Below are positions 1 to 11,813 of a stretch of DNA of 64,000 nucleotides, one piece after another (position 1 is the first letter of the stretch; each line of letters starts with the position of its first letter). Source of the stretch: Adineta steineri (taxonomy: Eukaryota > Rotifera > Eurotatoria > Adinetida > Adinetidae). The translations under genes and the position numbers were made by a program. Where the stretch lies: the NCBI GenBank assembly GCA_905250115.1, contig CAJNOI010000070.1, forward strand, positions 169,856-233,855, in the 5' to 3' direction. Below the pieces are notes generated by a model that had not been told where the DNA came from, ran no database searches, and saw only the letters and a list, made by a program, of their open reading frames with translations.

Positions 1-1
1 T

Positions 2-637
2 AATGGACTTATTGTTCTATCTGTTGTATCTGCTGGTATGTCATCTATCTATGTCACATCGCGAACCATTTGCTATCTAGGTAAAACAGGACGAGCACCA
101 AAATTTCTGGGAATAACAAATAACAATGGCGTTCCATGGCCAGCGATTTTCTTTTGTAATCTATTTGCATGTATTTGTTTTATCAGTCAAGGTCCAGGTG
201 GAGCTGGTACTGCTTATACATATTTAATCAATCTGTCTGGCGTCTCTACATTTATCGTTTGGGCAGTCATATGTCTCACACATATTCAATTTCGTCGCGG
301 ATTAAAAGCACAAGGAGTGAATATTAATGATCTACCGTTTCGTGCAATGTGGTATCCCTATGGTGCTTATTTCGGATTTGCAGCTAATGTATTTCTCATA
401 TTCTTTCAAGGATATACTACAGTTCTTCCACCATTCAACATAATTTCCTTTACAATCTCTTACATTCTCATTCCTGTGTTTCTAATTCTATTCTTCGGAT
501 ATAAATTTTGGAAAAAAACTCGATGGGTACAACCATCTCAAATGGATATCTGGTCTGGTAGACGTGTGGTTAATGAAGAAGAGAACAACACAAAGAATCA
601 GACAATATGGTCACGCATTAAAGCTATCATTATATGA
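2..637 (+). CDS. Fungal-type amino-acid permease, C-terminal part (YAT family, APC superfamily)
   Basis: The frame is open from base 2, so the gene enters from the left and only its last 211 codons are here. The first residues read NGLIVLSVVSAGMSS, then YVTSRTICYLGKTGRAPKF. This is the helix and following loop typical of yeast general amino-acid permeases (SAG-SS, R-L-x-GRAPKF). Four to five hydrophobic segments follow, and the protein ends in a short charged tail (SRIKAIII). Family members are plasma-membrane proton-coupled amino-acid importers of about 500-600 residues. There is no intron in the visible part. The family is characteristic of fungi and bacteria rather than animals, so horizontal origin is likely but inferred. 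Confidence 0.85.
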   Translation, partial: NGLIVLSVVSAGMSSIYVTSRTICYLGKTGRAPKFLGITNNNGVPWPAIFFCNLFACICFISQGPGGAGTAYTYLINLSGVSTFIVWAVICLTHIQFRRGLKAQGVNINDLPFRAMWYPYGAYFGFAANVFLIFFQGYTTVLPPFNIISFTISYILIPVFLILFFGYKFWKKTRWVQPSQMDIWSGRRVVNEEENNTKNQTIWSRIKAIII

Positions 638-1330
638 TTTACAATAAGGTATTTCAAAATCTATATCGAATATCGTCTATATATTCTCTCTTCTCATTAA
701 ATTCCATAATTTATACAGAATAGATTATAGTATCATCTGTTATAATAGTTGTAGTTTTTAGCATGTTCTTTAATAAAAAAAAGCAACAACATGGTTTCAT
801 AACTTCTGTGCATCATATTCTATTCCTTAGCATATTGTCTATCTTACTTCGTATGAAATTTTCTCATACTATTATACAATACTAAAATTATGACAAACAA
901 AACTGAGATTTATCGGAAATCAGAATTTCTTGAATATCCAGTATTATCGTATAGAAAATATATTAGATATTTGTTATTTTTGAACTATATTCTATTGTTT
1001 AGAATAATTTAAATGTTATATTTCAAAAGATTTATGTACATTCTAGAGTATTAAGTTGATTCGTAAATTAAACATACAATAGGCGTTTTCAGAATTTGAA
1101 TAACTGTAATAATTGATATTCTGTTAAAACTGAATGATACCGAGGAACAATGACGATAGGGATTTTTAAAAAAGACAAAATAATTCTTTCAACTCAAGTC
1201 CTGTTCAATGAAATGAGATTTGAATGGACTTATCCAACTATATTTATATAAACAAAGATTAGTAAAAATATAAAAAAAAGAAATTTCAACATGCGTATGA
1301 TCATGTGTAGAAAAACGTAATCTAAGTTAT
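638..1330. other. Intergenic, convergent genes, no feature seen
   Basis: AT-rich spacer between the 3' ends of the permease and the ABC transporter. I see no open frame with family resemblance and no repeat arms. Confidence 0.6.
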
Positions 1331-4300
1331 TTAGTCTTCTGAGTCTGCATTGCCGGATGAGTCCTTATTGTTATTGGATGTTGTGGAAGGGTCATGTTTG
1401 TCACCAAATGTACTATAACGATTTTTTGATTGAAATGATTCAGATAATTTCTTTTTATCATCAGATGATGAAATACGTGGTGTTTCTTTGGCTGCGTTTT
1501 GTATTAAACTTTGATTCGAATCATATTGCTCATCTGGATCTATTTCTATATCTTCTTCGATATCATCAGTCAGACTCTTGGCAGCTTGCAAACTTTTTTT
1601 AAGATCACTAATTCGTTGCTGTTGATTCCACAGTGATTTATAAACTCCATTTTCGACCTTTAAAAGGTCATCGTGAGTACCCATTTCAACAAGTGTACCT
1701 TTTTTCAAAACTAAGATCTTGTCCGCATCCATGACTGTTGATAAACGATGTGCTATTGTCAGACATGTACGACCTCTGGAAATGTCATTCATAGCAAATA
1801 AAATTTCTGATTCAGTTATAGAATCCTATAAACGTAGAAAGAAGAAAATTTAAATAAAGTTTTATTGAAGCAAAAGTAAGTTAAAACAGCTAGATAACTG
1901 TTTTCATAGTCATAGCTCTCAGAAATCTACTTAAACTTGTACTCTGCCATGAATTATGATATTTATAGTAATCCCAACATATAATTTCATATAAGATGCA
2001 CTTTCGTATTAAGTAAGCATCTTTATACAAGTAGATATTAGCCACATATTAAACTTGAATGATCATTTCGAGCATTGATATGGTAGAACTGGTTGTCTAT
2101 CGCTATAATCTTTGAGAAAAGTAAAATAAAAATATTTATGACTAAAAAACTTAGTGCAAACAGTAATAATAATCATGGTTAAGTCGCTCTAACTATTAAC
2201 TGATTAGATTTTTAGTTGAGATTAGTAGATATTATAATAATAATAGCAATACAAACCAATGAACTTGTAGCTTCATCGAAAATCATTATCTTTGGATCTT
2301 TTAATACAGCTCGAGCAACTATTAAAAAGTTACTATGATTATTATTCATAAAATAAGACGTATTTAAATATTACTTGATACTCGTTGCTTTTCTCCGCCA
2401 GATAAACGTACGCCACGTTCACCGACAGGTGTCCCATATCCAAGTGGTTGTGCTATAATGAAGTTGTGAATAGAAGCACGCTTTGACACATCAATGACTT
2501 GCTCCAATGTAGCATTGTGATCCGCACAACCATATCCAATATTATAAGCTATTGTATTATTGAATAAAGCAGGCTAAAAGAGAATGGTAAATAATTAATA
2601 TAAATCACATTTGTAATGCACATTTATATATATACGTACATCTTGTGATACAATTCCAATATGTCGTCGAAGAGATTCTTGTTTCATATTAGCAATATTT
2701 ATACCATTAAGTAGAATAGCACCCTGATCAACATCGTATAATCGATATAAGAGACGAGCCAAAGTGGATTTGCCAACACCTTAAATAATATAAACAATTA
2801 ATAATAATACAATTTTTTTATATCCTATGTTTAAGAAGGAGAATATTTGATTTAATTTTAAATAAAACTTGAAAAAGAAATATAGAATACTTTCTGTATT
2901 TCATTACCTGATGGTCCAACAATGGCTACACGTTCGCCTGGGTTGATTGTAAATGATAGGTCATTGATTACTTGTATTTTTGCAGCATTTTTCTTTTTCT
3001 GATAGGAAAATGATACATTTTTAAACTCAATTTGTGCTTGTTCATTGGGCGCCATTTTTAAATCTGGTGCATTAGGTTTGTCATTAATCTCAACAGGTTC
3101 ATCTAATAGAAAAAACATTGCTTCAGCATCTAAAATTTGTTGTTTTAAATCTAGATAAAGTTTGCCTAATTGTTCTAGTGGCGTATATAAAGTTTGTAGG
3201 TATTGATTAATCATAACAAAGTCAGCTAATTCTAATTTTCCCACTACTACTTGGTAACCAGCTAGACACAAAATAATTAATATTCCAAGGTAAGCGATCA
3301 GACTCTGTCCCAATGATGTAATACTATACACATATTGAGTTGTCACCTCTGCGGAAGCAAATTCTTGAGATGTTTCATCATACCGCCTTTCTTCATGACG
3401 TTCTGCATTGAAATACTTCATTGTTTCATAGTTCAATAGAGTATCTAAATAAAAATTATGAACAATATATCTTCTAGTGAATATCTTGAGGGTGTGGGTG
3501 AATGTGATAATAATAATATCATTCTCTCACTTATATGAGCGCATATTTTTTCATTATACTATAACAATATGATTAAGTTTTTATTATTACTCTACTCAAA
3601 CATGTTCTTCTTTGCTAATTAATAAGAAATAGTTTACTCTTACCAAATAATCTATTGTTTTTTTCATTGTCTTTTTCATTCATAATACGTCGATACTTAT
3701 CTCGCCAATGACTGCTTATCATCGAGTATAGTACATAGGATATAAGAGAACATATAATGATTGTGAAATAATACCATTCGTACAAATATGCAAAGATAAT
3801 ACAAATGGCAACGACTTTAATGAGCATAGGTAAAAGAATAAACATTGTTGATTTGATAAGTGCTGAATATGTGCCTGCACCACGAGAGATACTTCGTAAA
3901 ACGGCACCGGTTTCACGTCGTTGATGAAATGCTAATGATAAACGCTGCAAATGTCGAAATGAGTCTAAACCAATAGTTCGTTCCGTTTCAGCACTAACTT
4001 CAGCAAAACACATATCACGTAGACGAGAAGTAGCAGCTCCTCCTAATGTAGCTATACTAAATGAGATAAAATGTGGCACTGAGAATTGAATAGATTTCCT
4101 TGTTGCAGATCCAGTTGCATTTGGCGTTAATCCTGAAATGACTGTTCGCAGTGGAATGGGTGCATATATTTCACATACTGAAGATATAATCATACACAAC
4201 ATAGAGAGAACTAATAGAATACGTAAAACGATTCGATTGCGAGGCCATAAATAAGACAAAGATCTTAGAAAGATTTTCGTATGTGAAAAATTATCATTTA

Positions 4301-4427
4301 GCTTGTCTCCATATACATTACCAATTCGATCTTTTTTGCTACCACCAAAACCATTACGACCTTAAAAAAAAATGCTCTAAATATTTTTTTTAATTAATAT
4401 GCCAAATGTCTCACCTCCTTTCCCCAT
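1331..4427 (-). CDS. ABC half-transporter, ABCB6/HMT1/Atm1-like, seven exons
   Basis: Exons on the minus strand: 4415-4427, 3644-4360, 2908-3444, 2640-2779, 2375-2573, 2257-2318, 1331-1825. All have GT-AG borders and the phases add up to 720 residues. An in-frame TAA lies 17 codons before the chosen ATG. The membrane domain contains [21 protein letters not shown] and [15 protein letters not shown], which match the ABCB6/ABCB7 branch. The nucleotide-binding domain has Walker A GPSGVGKST (about 420-428), signature [10 protein letters not shown] (526-535), Walker [12 protein letters not shown] (546-556) and the switch His in TIAHRLST (582). A 90-residue acidic, Ser-rich tail follows. Relatives export porphyrin, glutathione or heavy-metal conjugates from mitochondria or vacuole-like organelles. 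ABCB6's extra N-terminal membrane domain is absent. Intron 3445-3643 is unusually long and holds a telomere-like hairpin. Confidence 0.87.
3484..3531. repeat. Telomere-like hairpin repeat inside an ABC-transporter intron
   Basis: The left end reads ATCTTGAGGGTGTGGGTG, the same terminus as the copy at 38310. It is followed by an ATAATAATAATA-like spacer and a decayed right arm (CTCTCAC). It lies within intron 3445-3643. Confidence 0.6.
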
Positions 4428-5068
4428 TAATAGGTAATTTTGATACCAATACTTGATACACCTTACAAGTTTTTTTTAATCTGAAAAAAAATCTTGTCTA
4501 ATGAAAATAAAATGAGATGTATCACAGTAGTAGAAATACAAAAATAATTGAATGGAAAATAATAGTCAAATTCACACTATAAAATAAAAAAAATTGGATT
4601 AATATTCTTATATAGATTTCATATAATACTATAGTAACAATACAAAATAGATTTAAAAAGAAAATTTTAATTTCTTTTTCAAAACGAATGAAAATATAAT
4701 ATTTTTTCTCTTCAACAAATAATATAGAAATCATTTCAATTTATTATTTTAATGCGCATTAAAAAATAGGACATTATTTTGTAATATGTTTCTCTTATTT
4801 CTCATACTCATTTGATTTTGAATATGCAATAAAAACAAATTATGAATAGAATAAGAAAGAAAACGATTTGCAACTCATTAAAAAAATGGTTTTGATACAG
4901 AACGTTTACATGAAAGTAAACATAAATTGATATTTTGTACTATTAAATTTGTCCCATATATTACATTCATGAATCTAGAGAAGAATATTTCCTATAACGA
5001 AGATCTGAAAGATTAATTTTTCTACAAAAAGATCAAGTACTCAAACGTTTTTAATATATTGAATTTGT
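4428..5068. other. Intergenic between two minus-strand genes
   Basis: AT-rich. A 70-codon hydrophobic open frame at 4522-4734 (-) looks compositional. This stretch should contain the ABC transporter promoter, but no motif stands out. Confidence 0.5.
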
Positions 5069-5956
5069 TTAATGAGTTACTTGATTTAGTTTGTCGAGAG
5101 CCACATATATATATTTGTCATCGAGTAATTTACGTAAATGATCCATATAACAACGTAAACCAAAAAGAAAATTTTCATCGGATTGATTAGCATGGGCACC
5201 TTCTACTTTGAAAACATGAGCAAAGTCAATGAGTCGAACATCAACTTTTGCCTCGTTTTTCTCTGTTTGATCTCCTTCGTAGACAATCAACAGAGATGTT
5301 GCAATAAAAACAAAACCGTATAGTTTCGACATAACATCTTCTAGAGTAGTAAGACGTTCAAGTACTGATCGTATAATTCGACGGTAATTTAATTTAGGTG
5401 CACCATAGAAATGAGCAATTGCATGAATAACTTCTTCTTTGGTCAATGATCGACCACAAACTTTATTACGATATTCATAGGAATTATCTGTTGGATTATA
5501 GATTTGCCAACCAAGTAATTGAAAGCCAATCTCAGATACTGGTGCAAATTTTTGATGACATCGCTCTATTTTCTCTGCAGTTGCTTCAAGATCATAGGTT
5601 ATTCGACCAACTTTAATATCAGCAGCACATGGATGAATAAATGGTTGAATAACATTTTCCAATATTAAATAATTCATACCATCGTATTCATATGTGCCTA
5701 AAAGAGTGGTTACACATGGTCGGAGTGAACGAAAACTCTCTGGAGCTTCCTTAGAGAAAATATCAACATAAAATTGTTGTTCACGTGGTCCTCGTCGTTT
5801 ATCTATTAATGGTTTGAGAACATCTCCAGTAGAACGTTGTTGAAGAAAACCGAATTTTGTTTTTGACTTTCCATAAAAATGTCCTGCGACTTGATGCTGA
5901 AGTGGCATTGTATCCGGTGGTAATTCAGGCATTGATTCCATCGAAGAAGTTTCCAT
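5069..5956 (-). CDS. IPMK: Inositol polyphosphate multikinase-like (IPK family)
   Basis: A complete 295-residue single-exon frame. The IPK signature PxxxDxKxG appears as PCAADIKVG (109-117). SLLIVYEG (221-228) is the segment ahead of the catalytic loop, LIDFAH (242-247) holds the metal-binding Asp, and ENFLFGL (261-267) is the conserved C-terminal motif. Family enzymes phosphorylate inositol tris- and tetrakisphosphate (and PIP2 in some cases) with ATP, in nucleus and cytosol. The length fits IPMK better than the longer IP6K or IP3K proteins. No intron is seen. The ATG used is the first Met, and MESM follows shortly, so the exact start is not certain. Confidence 0.88.
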   Translation of the reverse strand: METSSMESMPELPPDTMPLQHQVAGHFYGKSKTKFGFLQQRSTGDVLKPLIDKRRGPREQQFYVDIFSKEAPESFRSLRPCVTTLLGTYEYDGMNYLILENVIQPFIHPCAADIKVGRITYDLEATAEKIERCHQKFAPVSEIGFQLLGWQIYNPTDNSYEYRNKVCGRSLTKEEVIHAIAHFYGAPKLNYRRIIRSVLERLTTLEDVMSKLYGFVFIATSLLIVYEGDQTEKNEAKVDVRLIDFAHVFKVEGAHANQSDENFLFGLRCYMDHLRKLLDDKYIYVALDKLNQVTH

Positions 5957-8900
5957 CTACAAAGAAAACGAATTTTAATCTATTAGACATGTCTTTCTAT
6001 TATCAACAGCAATTTTTTTTTATTTCAGTAAAGAATATTATCATTATTCTTGCCTAGTCATTTATGTTTGGACGTAAAAAGCCTATCAGTAATTGATTTT
6101 TTTATATTTATTACGTAGTCGAATACTTGTTTTGAATAAGGTAGAAAAATGATTTTAAAATGGTAGAAATTCGATAGTTTATTATACTTAGACAAAAACA
6201 ATCTTATGCACAAAAACAAAATTACCTCCTTCCATTAAAGATGCACATAAATAATACGCAACTGCTCATTATATACAGGTAATTAATTGTTATGCATATT
6301 ATTCTTAATAAAAACTACATATCTTATTCTAATTTTTAAAATGAGAATACATTCATTAGAAAACATTATTTTTGACTTACTGTTTATCGGTATATGCATC
6401 ATTTATAATTTTCTCATCCTAGTTTTTATTCATCCCACACTTATTCAAAAAAATATAACTAGCCCTGTCTACTTGAATGGTTTTATCCGTTCGTTAGTAC
6501 ATTTAACGTCGAAGAATACTGCAAATTCGCATACACATATTTTACAATAACGAAAAATAAAAGTATTATTAACTACACGTTTTCTCTTATGCTTCTCTAT
6601 ACGTTGATAAACAAATAAATAATGAAATGTCGATAATTCACCTTTTTTATGAAATAATAAGTGTATTATCTACAAGAAACTAATGTTGATACCAACCTAC
6701 CAACCATAACGCATAAAGCACGAATAGTTATTTTTTGTATATACATTATTCTTAATCGAAAACGTAAGACATTTTCTTGTTGTTAAAATCAGAATTACAT
6801 CTACGTACAGGATTTAATTTAATTTTCTGTATATCAATATTTGTATTTTATATACTTATTGTGTCTAGAGATCGCGAAAGTAGGGGATGTAGGAGAATTC
6901 ACACCTCTCTCACTCGAAAAATCGATTGTATCTAATTGAATTATATATTTTTTGAGTTTTTCTTTCTAATACTGTTCTAAAAGCTACCATCTCCACCAGC
7001 ATCCGCTTCTAAAAAAAACTGACTTGAGAAAATGAAAAAAATTTGCGCTGCTTGCCGCTCTCTCACCTCCAATTCTAAGTCCTTCGTACAGCCTCTAATT
7101 GTATCAACTTACATACATTCAGCAGCGCTTAAATGAATGTGACTATATGATTAATTACTATTCGAAAAATCCTACTCATTTCTTCGCTAACTTCATCTTA
7201 TTCTATACACTGTAAACAAATACATATTTTATAAAAATCAGAAAACAAAGTTACCTGTACGTTTTTACATCGAATATTTTCTTTTAATATGTATAATATA
7301 TCGTAGAAACTGTCAATTAATTGTGAATGACTTCGATTATATGTTTTCTTGAAATGTAGGAAATGCAGATTTATATAACAGATGTATCTACGTATTAACC
7401 TTAGTTTCAATGTTCTTACTAAGATCAATAATAAAATAAATCGACAAATTTGAAATGCGTATAACTGCATGCATGATTTATTTCAAATATGTACATCGAT
7501 TACTGAATCATGAAAAATCAACTATCAAGCATATTACCTATAGAAAAAAGCATTGATAATAACAAATTACTCTCTGTTCCATTGAATTTTTTTATTATTT
7601 ATCTTTGATATAATAGAAAAAATATAAAACAATCCACATTGTTCATAACAATTTTTCAAAAAAATTATAAAAGAATAAAATATATTAAACTAATAGATAT
7701 ACAATCTATTTAAAGATGAAACTGATGATAACGTAGAGTGAGTATTGCAATCATACATATTTTTCATCATTAATTATCATACGATAATGATTCTTTATAC
7801 TTGTTTTTTATATGTAAATATACGGACATATTCAGTCGCTATTGTAAAACAGACTATGAATAAATAAATGTACTTTTCTAAGAAAGAAAAATTGAGTACT
7901 GTACAGAATAAACAAAAAGCCAATATTAAATATGGGCATGTGTTGTTTCTGAGATACATGTTGCTGTAGTCTTTATTTATAAAAACAGAGTGTAAAACAA
8001 AATATTTACTTCGAAAAAAATGGATTTTATTACTCTATTTATAATTATTATTTGTCTTTATTAATATTCAAAACAAAACTAGTGAAGAGAATTATATAAA
8101 TGTCATAATTATAAACTATATATTTTATTATAGATGAATACAATATATAGTTGTTTATAATGTTTAATGAATGACATTTACTTAATGTTATAGGATGCAT
8201 CTAATATAATCATTCATCCATAAATAAATGTTAATATTAAAAATTGTTTTTTTCTGAATATGCTACATAAATTTCAATGCTTATAAATCAATTGAATTTT
8301 TTTTAAAAGATGATATTGTTTTAATTTACAGATAATATCACTGGTTGCATCTTAATAGAATTATTTTGAACGTATATAATAAAAAAAATAATTTGTTTTT
8401 AAGTCTATGAAAATTTTCGAAGGTCATTTAATTGATAGACATACTGAAGTTAATCCTAAGAATAGAATTACTGATTGTAGAGTACTTTATCCATGTTTTT
8501 TTAAACGAAATATTTAATTAGTTTGAACGACTTTTTTTTTGGTATGGATTTAAACGTTTCATAATATACATTCGAGTATCACATGGCCAGATTGCTTACC
8601 GTAAACAGAAGCTTCTCTTTTTCTCTCTGTTATCGATGACCATGAAATTTTTTTTTCGTTCTTATGCGTGATCGACTGCATTTGTAAATGTGATGATTCT
8701 TTATCACACATTCTATATTTATAAATGATAATATGTGTGATCATTCATGTATTACACCTGTTCTCATGTTACTCGTACCAAACAGATACACTATGTACAA
8801 TTGTTTCTCTACATGTTTAATATGAAAATCTTGTTAAAAACAACTGATTAGCAAAACTTTTACTATTGAAGTAAAATTATCGAAGATCAAGAAAATATTT

Positions 8901-10676
8901 TATTTTATCAATAAAAATTACGAAAATAATTCTATGTTTAATGAAGATTTAACTCTTTCTTTGCTAGTAACATAGATTTCTTGTTTTATCAATTTAAGAA
9001 GATGAAATTTAGCATCAAAATTTATTATTGATGATGCAAAAAAAAGTAAATAATTTTCGATACTCAATCAGATATATTTTTTGATATAGATTCATCATAT
9101 TCGATAAACATTACGAAAAACCTTTTGCAAAACGATACAGAATAGTAATTTTGTAAATATTACATGATTTTTTGATTAAATTCAGGTCTAAATAACAATA
9201 TAGTTAACTATTTTACTTAAGTTAAAGAATATAATATGATTAATCTATCCAACATAAACATATCGTATAAAAGACATCTTTAATTTATTTTTGTGTTTTT
9301 TCCATTGATATTCTAACGAATGATACTTTAAATTAAAAAAATGATTTATTTAAATACCGCCGTATTAAAGTATTTTGTAGAAACAAAAAACAGTTTAAAA
9401 GGATATGTACATTGAGATCTTTGCAGTGTCTTAAACGATCGTCTAAAATTCTTCGTTACTTATCGATATGTTGATCATTAACTAAATCATAGTTATACTG
9501 ATATACAATAAATGAATTTTGCTTTGATGACAACTTGTAGAATGTATACTTAGTTCGCAACTTATGCTGAAAATGAAAATATATTATGTACACAATAATC
9601 TTGATTATCGGGTACCAATTTGTTATTTAACTATGAAAACGAGATAGAGGAAAATAACAAGAGAGGAATAGTTTAAAATTCGATATGATCGATAATCAAT
9701 TGAATTAAATCACAAATACTGATAATATATCTCGAGTATGAACTATTTAATTTGAATTTTCATACAATATATCTATATTTCGATAGGATCTACCATTAAC
9801 AGTCATATTGAATCTCGTTCAACAGCATTTAATCTTAAGTGATATTAAATATATGACAGTCAAAATATTAGGAATTGTATGTTTTTGAAATATGATCTGT
9901 CAAATTCTACTAATAAACTCGAACCAATTCATAACTCACTTGATATATCGATATAATTTGTAGTCAAGTTTATACAAAACAAAACATCTTATTTTTCTTT
10001 CAATATCTCTATTATTACGTGTGAAAATTAATTGTTTCATTACTAGTTTATGCTTCATTGTTTTTTTAATCAATTAAATCATTGAATCTATCAAAAATTT
10101 TATTTTAATAAATAAGAATAAATATGATTGCTTATTTTTCAAACGATGATTTTCACTAAAGGCTTTTAGCAAGTAGTACACCATCGAAAGTGGAAAAACT
10201 TAAATTTATTTTACATTGTTTTTCATGTATTACCGAGAATAGTATCTAATAATCATATTTAAATTGATTATGTTTTTTATTTTGTTCTTGCTGTTATTCT
10301 ACGATACATAATAGATTCATTGTAAGTTGAAAGAAATATTCACTTGATTAGTTTAAATACTAAAAAATATCTATATAAGATGATGATCTTATGGATGAAG
10401 GCATTGTTTAACGAGAGATGCGCTCTACTATATGTACTGAAATACTTGTTAGTGCGATCAAGTAAAGGTATTTATCTTATTAATTATGAGCAATTTATGA
10501 TTAAACAGTAATTATGCATTCACATTTAAAGATAATCTATTATCCTCTCATCCATTAAGTCTAGTTTCATACATTTATATAAAAGTTTATAGGTCGAATC
10601 ACAAAATTAGAGTTTTCAAACTAAATAATATACGTAAGTATAAATAAGTCAGGAATCTAGAAAATCAAATGATTGA
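5957..10676. other. Gene-free AT-rich stretch of 4.7 kb
   Basis: Only short compositional open frames are present (for example 6287-6550 and 7198-7470). An imperfect inverted repeat lies near 8096-8179, with TATAAACTATATATT answered by AATATATAGTTGTTTATA. No coding gene, RNA gene or intact transposon was recognised. Confidence 0.55.
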
Positions 10677-11813
10677 TTATGTATGGAATATTTCTTGAAT
10701 ATTTACCGTAAAATTGCTGTAGAATTTCAGAGGTAATAAAGTATCATTAGTCGTAAATTCTATTGGTATCCAAGCTTGAAAATCATGACCTTTCATTCCA
10801 TCTTTACTGGAACGAAATCTTTCTCCATAGTACATGTATAATGTTTCTTCTGATGATACTGGCAAAGTAGCAACATTAAATTGTTGAGCAGGAACTGTGA
10901 AATTTGTACCAAATGTATTATTGATTGAACATGGATTTATGTACATATCGGAAACATGATCAGGCGGAATTTTTCCATCAGCACAATAATTTAATTGACC
11001 AATATATGTCCAATTACCAAGTATATCAGTTGTAGCAAATGTTCGTGCATCTGAACCCCATTGACAAAAACAACAATCAAATGATAACATTGTATAATAA
11101 ATATCTTTTCGTTTGAATGTTCCACCACCATCATACCAAGGAAAATCTTGTTTTTCGAAAATAATAGAAAATTGCCCAGTAGTTGTCATCCAATCTGGTG
11201 AGAGTTTTTCTATAATATGTCTCAAAGGTGCATCACGTGTATTATATCGAACATATGCTGTATTATCATCATCAACAAATAAACTAGTTGTATCACTAAT
11301 TCTTTTTCCTCCTTGCATTTCCAATGGTGGAACATTTACAAAAGGACCATAGGGTGTTGAAGAAACAGCAAGTGCAATAACAGAATTCTTAAATCCATAT
11401 CTACTCGACCAATAAATCATTACATATTGCTTAGTATGAACATTATAGCCGACATTTGGCATCCAATAATTGATATAATTATGATCTTGTGTAACTTCCG
11501 GTACTATATTATTATTAATTAATGTCCAGTTGACAAGATCTGATGATGTATATAAAGCAAAAGTATTATTTAGATAACCACATACACCATCACAAACAGT
11601 AGTAGATTGATGACATTCACCGTAAACTGTACCATATATGAAATAAGTATTGTTAAATTTTACTAAACAACCATCATGTGCATCAACATATTTACCATCT
11701 CGATCTAGACGCGGAAGAATATTTGAGATGACTACTTGTTTGCTTGAAGCAAGTAAGAAATTCGATACAAAAAGAACACCAAAGAAATTCATTGATAGAT
11801 TAATATTTAACAC
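10677..11813 (-). CDS. Secreted GH43-like glycoside hydrolase (five-bladed beta-propeller)
   Basis: 378 residues, single exon. The N-terminus MLNINLSMNFFGVLFVSNFLL is a signal peptide; a second Met at residue 8 is an alternative start. GH43-type landmarks are DAHDG (44-48, strand with the candidate base), YWMPNVGYN (116-124) and SLFVDDDNTAYVRYN (177-191), followed by the FKRKDIYYTMLS strand and a Cys-rich CCFC segment. Relatives cleave arabinan, xylan or galactan side chains outside the cell. Where many relatives have a Glu-Gly/Ala-Pro motif carrying the acid residue, this protein reads YDGGGTF, so activity is uncertain. Many N-glycosylation sequons are present. The family is mainly bacterial and fungal, so horizontal origin is likely but inferred. 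Confidence 0.8.
   Translation of the reverse strand: MLNINLSMNFFGVLFVSNFLLASSKQVVISNILPRLDRDGKYVDAHDGCLVKFNNTYFIYGTVYGECHQSTTVCDGVCGYLNNTFALYTSSDLVNWTLINNNIVPEVTQDHNYINYWMPNVGYNVHTKQYVMIYWSSRYGFKNSVIALAVSSTPYGPFVNVPPLEMQGGKRISDTTSLFVDDDNTAYVRYNTRDAPLRHIIEKLSPDWMTTTGQFSIIFEKQDFPWYDGGGTFKRKDIYYTMLSFDCCFCQWGSDARTFATTDILGNWTYIGQLNYCADGKIPPDHVSDMYINPCSINNTFGTNFTVPAQQFNVATLPVSSEETLYMYYGERFRSSKDGMKGHDFQAWIPIEFTTNDTLLPLKFYSNFTVNIQEIFHT

Noticed and set aside
4522..4734. Hydrophobic 70-codon minus-strand frame upstream of the ABC transporter, considered as a first exon
   Set aside because: Composition follows the AT-rich DNA. An in-frame stop separates it from the transporter start, and no phase-matching splice sites were found.
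7198..7470. 90-codon minus-strand frame in the 4.7-kb gene desert
   Set aside because: Amino-acid content mirrors base composition; no signal peptide or domain.
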